Of a DNA stretch of 64,000 nt, positions 56,844 through 64,000 are shown in pieces. The translations under genes and the position numbers were made by a program. Position 1 is the stretch's first letter. Each line of letters begins with the position of its first letter. Under the pieces are notes generated by a model. The model did no database searches, had not been told where the DNA came from, and saw nothing but the letters and a program-made list of their open reading frames with translations. Source of the stretch: Aspidiotus rigidus (taxonomy: Eukaryota > Arthropoda > Insecta > Hemiptera > Diaspididae); NCBI GenBank assembly GCA_035079385.1, contig JAVHKY010000054.1, positions 4,689,501-4,753,500 on the forward strand, read 5' to 3'.

Positions 56844-57391
56844 TAGAGCTAGGATTCCTCGGTTTTTGTCGAATGAGTTTGCTAACGGGCAGATCAGTAG
56901 AAATGAAATAGGAGTACGTTTCATAGTGGTAGGGACCCATAAAAAAAATTCTATTTAACCGAAAAAAATCGAAAACCTTTTTAAGTACCGAAAACAGGCA
57001 TAAAACCGAAAATGACCGAAAAGGTAAAATTTATCAAAACAGTAGAAAAAAACAGTACATAGCGAACAATTTTGAGAAATGGAAGTACAGAAACGATGGA
57101 AAAGATGAAAAAAACTGTGTTACTCATCTACTGATCGACAGTATGTCGACGTAGAACGTTCGTTCTCCGATTATAAATATATTCTTACGGACAGAAGACA
57201 CTCTTTCACGCAAGATAACCTCAGAAAGCACATTGTCGTGCTTCTGAGTAAGCGATTTTTGTAAAAATGTCAAAATTTCAGAAAAATTTGTATTATTTTC
57301 AATTTTTTTTTCTATTTTACCGAATAAAACCGAAAATAAGATTTCTTGAACCGATTTTCAATGTTTTTACAACCGAAAAATCCGAGCTCTA
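56844..57391 (+). mobile_element. Deleted hAT element with exact 8-bp TSD and hATC fragment
   Basis: attatgac occurs at 56836-56843 and 57392-57399, an exact 8-bp TSD. Ends tagagctaggattcctcggt and the complement of accgaaaaatccgagctcta form ~20-bp imperfect TIRs. Inside, 57145-57255 encodes VERSFSDYKYILTDRRHSFT then QDNLRKHIVVLLS, the C-terminal dimerisation block (hATC) of hAT transposases. The rest of the transposase is deleted. Many 'accgaaaa' repeats fill the flanks of the coding remnant. Confidence 0.85.
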
Positions 57392-57399
57392 ATTATGAC

Positions 57400-57925
57400 T
57401 ATTACGAGCTTTGAAAAGCTCGTTCAGATCTGATTGATCGTGTATCTTTAATTTTTATGAGTATAATTGACGACAAAAGGATTGTTTAAAAATGCTACCA
57501 TTTATCGGCACTTTTAAATTGGTAGTTTGAGCTGACCATCGGCAGTGCTGGATTTACATCTTCAGCCGCCCTAGGCTATTAGGAAAATGCCGCCTCAAAA
57601 TCAGAGAGTTTTTGGAACGGTTTAAAACTCTTTGCCTTTGAGGTAATTTGAAGAAGTAGAAGTAGAAGAACTCATAATTATCAAGATTATTAAGGAAAGA
57701 CTCTGCAACAGAAAAAGGAAAAACTAGCGTCCTTTGCGTTGAGTAAAACAACCGCTTCACTGAAAACTGCGTACATTCCGTGGAAGAAGCCAGTGTGATC
57801 GAATGAACGTGGTAAGTTGTGCACGCAGGAGAATAAAAAAACTACCGAAATTAGGTGAAAATGAAAGTCGAGACTAGGAAAAATGCGTATCCGAAAGTAG
57901 TACGAGGTAAGGTTCACAAACGCAT
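57400..57925. other. Non-coding stretch
   Basis: Apart from a half-copy of a hAT-like MITE end near 57543 (cagtgctggatttacatctt, gccgccctaggc), nothing is recognised. Confidence 0.35.
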
Positions 57926-57929
57926 ATTT

Positions 57930-58020
57930 TTCAAGTCCCCCTCCTATCATACATGGCTCGAGAGTCGAAATTTCTCCAAGTTGCCCTCCTATCATATATA
58001 GCTCGAGAGAGGAAATTTTG
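57930..58020. repeat. Two 45-bp monomers
   Basis: 'tcaagtccccctcctatcat' and 'agctcgagagtcgaaatt' type units, followed by a C-run of about 21 nt (58078-58098). The same monomers recur singly at 58865-58925, 59112-59150 and 59403-59455. Confidence 0.75.
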
Positions 58021-58105
58021 ACATGTTCCATGTCTTTTCTCTCGCCGGACCCCGATTTTGAAACTCGCGAGTATACCCCCCCCCCCCCCCCCCCCCCCGT
58101 CAAGA

Positions 58106-58860
58106 GAAATCTCTACCCCGTGGGTGATTCAGAAATTCGCGAGTACACCCCGCGTAATAATAATAAATAATTAATTAATTAATTATTAAATAATTAATAA
58201 TTAAATAATTAAATAATTATTTAATTAAATAATTAAATAAATAATTAAATAATTAAATATTTAAATAATTAAATAAATAAATGATTAAATAATTAATATA
58301 ATTAATAATTCGAAAATCTCTACCCCTTGGGTGATTCAGAAATTCGCGAGTACACCCCGCGTAATAATAATAAATAATTAATTAATTAATTATTTGATAA
58401 TTAAATAATTGAATAATTAAATAAATGAATAATTAAATAATTAATATAATTAAATAATTAAATAAATAAATAATTAAATAATTGAATGAATAAATGATTA
58501 AATAATTGATATAATTAATAATTAGAAAATCTCTACCCCTTGGGTGATTCAGAAATTCGCGAGTACACCCCGCGTAATAGTAATAAATAATTAATTAATT
58601 AATAATTAAATAATTAAATAGTTAAATAAATTAATAATTAAATAATTACTATAAATAAATAATTAATAATATAATTAAATAAATAAATAAATAAATAAAT
58701 GAATAAATAATTAATATAATTAATAATTAGAAAATCTCTACCCCGTGGGTGATTCAGAAATTCGCGAGTACACTCCGCGTAATAATAATAAATAAATAAT
58801 TCAATAATAATTAAATAATTAAATAATTAAATAAATAAATAATTAATATAATTAATAATT
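58106..58860. repeat. AT-rich higher-order repeat, ~208-bp unit, four copies
   Basis: A GC-bearing head (ctctaccccgtgggtgattc then agaaattcgcgagtacacc) starts at about 58111, 58318, 58531 and 58736, giving periods of 207, 213 and 205 bp. The rest of each unit is an irregular (AATTA/AATA)n tract. A partial head also precedes the first unit (58055-58077, in 'gaaactcgcgagtatacccc'). Confidence 0.85.
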
Positions 58861-58989
58861 AGAAAATTTTTCAAGTCCCTCTTCCTATCATATATGGCTG
58901 GATAGTCGAAATTTTTCCAAGTCCCCTAGACTTGAATTGTCTCATACCATTCCGATACAACAGCGAGATCGCTCGTTCGCCCCACGAAA

Positions 58990-59015
58990 GATAAATAAAT
59001 AAATAAATAAATGAA

Positions 59016-59050
<35 letters not shown>

Positions 59051-59110
59051 ATAGTATTAAATAATTAAATAATAAAATAATTAAAAAATTAAAATAATTA
59101 AATAAATAAA
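58990..59110. repeat. (AAAT)n microsatellite
   Basis: A long run of aaat units (58990-59053) followed by imperfect attaaataat sequence. The minus-strand ORF with repeated LFIYLFIY is an artefact of this run. The two flanks (58890-58945 and 59112-59170) share 'ggctggatagtcgaaat.tttccaagtcccctagacttgaattgtc', a direct duplication around it. Confidence 0.9.
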
Positions 59111-59739
59111 GGCTGGATAGTCGAAATGTTTCCAAGTCCCCTAGACTTGAATTGTCACATACCATTCCAATACAACAGCGAGACAGGGGGCGAACGAGCG
59201 GAGCGAGTTCGCGCTACCTCATATTTCTCATAGAAGACTTATACGACGCCAAGATAGGTAAAGGGGTAAACGAATAACATCTCACGAACACATGACCTAG
59301 TAGAAGCCTAGACTGAAATATTTCAAGATGACTGATAAAATATAAAAGACATGGAACATGATTTTCATTTATTTGGCTATGCCAGAAAATTTTATGATAT
59401 TTGTAAGTCCCTCTGCTATCATATATAGCTCGAGAGTCGAAATTTTTCCAAGTTTTTTGTCGGACGGCGCATAGCAGATTTCTCAAAAAAAAAACCCTTG
59501 AGAACCGGTTCCCTGACAAAAACCAGTATCGATATGATGTAGATGTATCGATAAAATCGATGTATCTGTATAATCGAGATTGATATTCTAATACAGACAT
59601 ATCCATGATTCAATGTTTCGCCCTGTGTTCTACGAGTATTCCAGCATTAATTTGGACAAGCTTTTCCTTAGGCATTGAAACACTGTCCTGATAAGCTTGA
59701 GAAGAGTAGTGTATATAAGTAGTCCCGGGATTGCCGAGC

Positions 59740-59985
59740 CACTATATTGGCGAAACTGGTCGCCAGATTAAATCTAGAATTGGTGAACGTATCCGAGAGT
59801 GGACAAAAGGCCCGTCTGTAAGTCTGTCTTCGCTTCTAATCTCCTCAAGTCCGGTCATTCTCTTGAGAAAGGGAGAGACAAGGAGTTTCTTTATGGAAAA
59901 TTCGTAGCTTTAGAAGTTCTTCAAATCGCTCGTGATGATGAAACGAGTATAGTGTCGAATAAATTCTTATTCCAGAAATAATGAT
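59740..59985 (+). pseudogene. GIY-YIG fragment of a Penelope-like element
   Basis: 59747-59820 reads YIGETGRQIKSRIGERIREW. After a frameshift, 59799-59981 reads KSVFASNLLKSGHSLEKGRD then KEFLYGKFVALEVLQIA. This matches the layout of the PLE-3 peptide (ESAFADHLINSGHSFREGSE...). It is a 3'-end fragment of a related PLE family; arms and TSD were not found. Confidence 0.7.
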
Positions 59986-59989
59986 CTCG

Positions 59990-62940
59990 TAGATTTCCTG
60001 TACTCGTCACTTCGGGCGTGGTTCTCGTCTTGTTTTGTCTTTTTACTCGTTCAAGTGTTCTCTTCCTCTAGTTGAATTTTATCTGCTCATGAATGATGGT
60101 GTAACCAGAAACTCTCGTGCGATAGTAAACTCATACTTACGATGTATTTTGGGAAGGAAATGAGATGAAGTTAGTTCATTTTGTTTTCGAATTCGTTCTT
60201 TTTTAATACAAATTTGAAAAACTTATTTATTTCTCTCTTCAAAGTAGTGGAAAAATCCTTCGAGCACACAAGAAACTGTTTATAACGGTTGACTCGAAGG
60301 TGACGAACTTTGGTCATGACCAAATGATTCGTTGGCAAGTCATCAAGTAAGATACGGTACAAACGATAATAGTATGGTATACTGCGTGTACTTATTGAAG
60401 CGTACATTTCTATATAATATCCATTGTTGCTGAGCAAAAAAACTACCGACTTTAGCGAACAAACGATGAAAATTGATCGAACATCAGCTTTCAAGATGCG
60501 TAAAACGCATCAATCATAGGTCAGCTAGAAATGAGTACGGGTAATAAACTCATATAGCGCGCTGCAGACTACAACGACATTGTAGAATTGTAACAATACG
60601 AGAATAAAAAGTATGAGTAATAAAGTCATGAACGAGAAAGATTATACAGTTCGAGGTGCTGCTATACGCCATCCATTCTGATTTATTGTGGGCGAATGAT
60701 ATTGCATTTTCAGTCTTGTTACGGTGCTTCATTATACACATACCTCTATCAAAAGCTCAGCGAGCTCACTCCGAGTATACAATCCGAAAAAATACGCGCA
60801 ACGTGATAACAGAATTTCTCTTTTCAATTTCACTACGTACTAAAACGTCCCCCTTTTATAAAGTACACAGACAGATTGCAACTCTTGTCTCTGCGTTTAG
60901 CAAAGTATTCAATTACTCTCGACCTAGTCTGGTTTTTCTTTTGCTTCCTCGTTCGAATTGATCAACAGGGTACCTTTTATGCCGAACTGGTTGCGAAGTG
61001 TTTTAGTACCTACCGCTTCCTTGTAATGAGTGATCGATGACTGGGTCGGTCTTTACGGTCGCACAGTCCGACCACGTGCCTTCCGATAATAAACTAAAAA
61101 GCACGTGCGCTAAAACCCGACAAAAGTAAAGGTCAGTTTTCATAAGCGCCACCAAGACGCCATTCTTTAGGATATTTGATACAGCCGCGCATCCTGTTTT
61201 TACACTAAACTATCACTAAAATACGCAGGAGCAAAGGATTATTTTCTTTGACTGGAATAGCGGTTCTTTGCTCGTAAATTGACACGGTCATCGCTGTTCC
61301 GTTACTCGCAATATCTGTTATTTATTGCGGTTCGACGACACGTTCAAATTTGGACCACACCAAAGATGACGCGCGTACATGTGGTTTCTACTTTTCGGGT
61401 TGTTCCATATCAGATATATACGAGTTTGAGCATAAAACAGATACTTGTAAAACGAAATAGAAAAAAATTAAAAGGCTTACGACGCACGGCCTCATTATAT
61501 ACTATATGAAGAACATAAAATAAAAAAAACTTTTGAGCACGTATTTGAAGGTGAAACGAACGTGATGCTGCAAAGCGAAGACTTTCTAAAGGAGATTTTT
61601 TCCAAGCCCTGCCCGCGAAACCACGCACCGTATCTCCCAAGAGTGATTTTATCAGCTTTTTAACATCGTCAACGTCTCGTCGACCGTGTGTGGATTGTGT
61701 ATCGTATTTTGGGTGCTGCATATCGCGTACGTTACTCTGGGCTAACAACACAATATCGGGTAATATAATCGCGTACAGGTGACACGTTTGCTGCATGGTG
61801 GAGTACACATAGTACGTACTCCCAAAATGAAAAAAAGCGAACATGAGAACGTATAATCATACTTCGTTGTATGAGCGTGAGACCTCTTCTGAGCAGTTTG
61901 ACAAATTATTGTTTAAAGAATGGAAGAAAGAAAGGAGAGAGAGAAAAAAAAAGTAATTCATTTTTTCTTACATGCGGTGTGTACATCTCTCAAGCTGTGA
62001 GTAGGTAATAGTCGTGTTGGAGTTGTTTTTCTCGTGATCACGACGGCACGTGCGCTCGTTTGAAATTTCCATAGCATGACGCAAATGAGGTGAAACGTTG
62101 GGAAAATTGTTTCAAGAGGAAAATCTTTGTAGTGGTGCTCAATTCATTTATTCCAAAATTCTATTATTTTTGACAAAATAATTCCAATAGTAGGTGACTT
62201 CGATTTCTCGTCACACCACACTCTTTTCCTCTATTGTCAGAAGAACATAGGAATTTGTTCAATTTGCGGTAAAAATTATCTCCAGACCTAGAGTATACGT
62301 TCTTCCAAGTTGCTTAATATTGAGCAGTAATTTGTAGCGTCTTAGACTAATTACGAATGAAACAATTCAAGAAAGGCTCTAGCCGGGTAAGGGGGGGGGG
62401 AGGAAATGGCTTTGGTCGGAAAATGTTTCAAAATGTTGTCTCCAATGAGAAAACTCGAAATCCAAAAAATTGGACCCATCCGCTCACCCACATGGGCTTC
62501 AGAGTCATTTTTAGGCCTAAAATCCAAATGGCTCTATCTCAGGCAATAATGATCGCACAGCGATGAAACTTAAGGACATTTTAGTATATGTGAACGTTCA
62601 TCCATGGTATTTTTTTCAAAAAAAAAATGATTCATATTTCCCCTAGTTTCTAGCAATAACAAAACTTCAAACTTTAATAAAAGAAAAAATCGGGGGAGGC
62701 ACTTGGGGAAAATCATTCATTTGAAGCGCCATACCCTCTACTACAACATACATGAGTACCATAGTCCTCGATGAGGTGGAACATTCCCAAAAAAATCAAT
62801 ATATAATGAATTTCTGTGATTTTTCCATGAATAGCGGGGTGAACTACGACTGCTACCGCAATAGACCGCGAAAAATCAATAGTCAATGATCGGGCTGAAA
62901 AATACGCACTCCTCCGTGTGATGAAACGAGAATGTAGATA
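59990..62940. other. Non-coding stretch
   Basis: No recognisable gene or element. A palindrome-like cagggtaccttttatg near 60967 recalls the modules beside the 45-bp arrays. 62360-62700 is A-rich and looks repetitive, but no second copy lies in the window. Confidence 0.35.
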
Positions 62941-62949
62941 GACCAAAAA

Positions 62950-64000
62950 TATATTTTTAGTATTTCGTTTATCGATTTGGCCAATTCTTATGTAAACACG
63001 TCCACCAATTAGATGGAGTACTTTAGGTTGAGAAAAATAGTTGAAAAATTCTCCAGTCGCTGGAACAGTCTGAAAATAGTAGAGAAGTGAGAAAATCCAC
63101 TTTTCAACCTGGAAAACTGCGATTTTTCATATTTCATTCATCAATTACGTCAATTCTCAAGTAAATATGTCCGCCGAATTTGAAAAAAATAGTCAAAAAA
63201 TTCTCCAGTCGCTGGAACGTTTTGGAAACGAAAAATAATCAACTTTTTCACCCTGGAGGACCGTGAGTTTTAGTATTCTGTTCATCAATTATGTTGATTG
63301 TAATGTGAACACATCCGCCTTGTTCTATAAAAATAGTCAAAAAACTCTCCAGCCGCTGGAACCTTTTGAAAATGACAAATAATCCCAGAAGATCCACTTC
63401 TTCAACCCAGAGAACCGTGAGTTTAGGTATGTCATTCATCAATTAGGTCAATTTTTATGTAAACACATCCGCCGTGTTCGAAAAAAATGGTCAAAAAACT
63501 CTCCAGCCGCTGGAACAGTCTGAAAATAGTAGAGAAGTGAGAAAATCCTTTTTCAACCTGGAAAACTGCGATTTTTCATATTTCATTCATCAATTACGTC
63601 AATTCTCAAGTAAATATGTCCGCCGAATTTGAAAAAAATAGTGAAAAAATTCTCCAGGCGCTGGAACGTTTTGGAAATGACAAATAATCAAGAAAATTTA
63701 CTTTTTCAACCTGGAGGACCGTGAGTTTTAGTATTCTGTTCATCAATTATGTCGATTGTAAGGTGAACACATCCGCCGTGTTCTATAAAAATAGTCAAAA
63801 AACTCTCCAGCCGCTGGAACCTTTTGAAAATGACAAATAATCCCAGAAGATCCACTTTTTCAACCCAGAGAACCGTGATTTTTGGTATGTCATTCATCAA
63901 TTAGGTCAATTTTTATGTAAACATATCCGTTGGGTTTAAAAAAAAATAGTCAAAAATTCTCCAGGCGCTGGAACGTTTTGGAAATGACAAATAATCAAGA
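62950..64000. repeat. 152-bp satellite organised as trimeric higher-order repeat, open at window end
   Basis: The marker ctccag(c/t/g)cgctggaac occurs at about 63051, 63203, 63347, 63501, 63652, 63805 and 63959, spaced 144-154 bp. Units three apart are most alike (63051/63501; 63203/63652/63959-type 'gaacgttttgg'; 63347/63805), giving a trimer of about 450-458 bp. Each marker is itself a small hairpin, tccag-ccg-ctgga. The two identical-looking 64-aa ORFs on the minus strand (63442-63248, 63900-63706) are one trimer apart and are read from the satellite, so they are not called genes. Confidence 0.9.

Noticed and set aside
58926..59165. 79-aa minus-strand ORF with LFIYLFIYLFIY repeats (membrane-like)
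   Set aside because: Direct translation of an (AAAT)n microsatellite.
63248..63900. Two near-identical 64-aa minus-strand ORFs (MMNDIPK...)
   Set aside because: They are one higher-order repeat apart in the 152-bp satellite, so they are products of the repeat.

Overview
This is a gene-poor, transposon-rich stretch of a eukaryotic nuclear genome, most likely an arthropod and probably an insect. The grounds are short introns with GT-AG boundaries, Penelope-like elements (PLEs), RTE-type and R2-like LINEs, Mutator-like (MULE), hAT and pogo-like DNA elements, and large satellite blocks. The host species cannot be named from the sequence.

Layout. 1-3.7 kb: a GTCGA-rich repeat, an 88-bp mini-PLE, a MITE with 32-bp TIRs and a 45-bp minisatellite. 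4-6.9 kb: an RTE LINE split by a PLE fragment on the other strand, then an R2-like LINE relic. 7.1-11.15 kb: a large foldback element whose left arm carries a PLE and whose loop carries an exon-like ORF. 13.7-15.5 kb: inverted 45-bp arrays with a nested insertion. 16-18 kb: AT-rich sequence and degenerate repeats. 20.4-21.5 kb: the only convincing host gene, four exons on the minus strand, 285 aa, possibly a SKA3-type kinetochore protein. 24-29.9 kb: no recognisable coding sequence. 30-33.5 kb: a MULE with an open 468-aa DDE transposase. 34-36 kb: a degenerate near full-length PLE. 37.4-38.1 kb: two hAT MITEs. 41.2-43.2 kb: a tandemly triplicated LINE RNase H remnant. 44.4-50.4 kb: a MITE, LINE and PLE relics, and two PLE insertions with perfect or near-perfect inverted arms. 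53.3-55 kb: an orphan ORF and two tandem arrays. 55.2-57.4 kb: a MULE relic broken by a pogo-like MITE, then an internally deleted hAT with an exact 8-bp target-site duplication (TSD). 58-59.2 kb: an AT-rich higher-order repeat. 62.9 kb to the end: a 152-bp satellite organised as trimers.

The strongest pattern is a set of four PLE insertions (441-554, 8510-9822, 46384-47300, 48575-50424). Each is 5'-truncated or collapsed, is flanked by a 12-15 bp TSD, has inverted arms of copy-specific length (about 19-22, 65, 346 and 445 bp) and carries a one-sided tail of about 35-47 bp. The three larger ones carry hammerhead-ribozyme-like motifs; that of the 8.5 kb copy has the exact consensus core.

All coordinates and motif matches were read by eye. 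Family names rest on recognised motifs, not on database searches.
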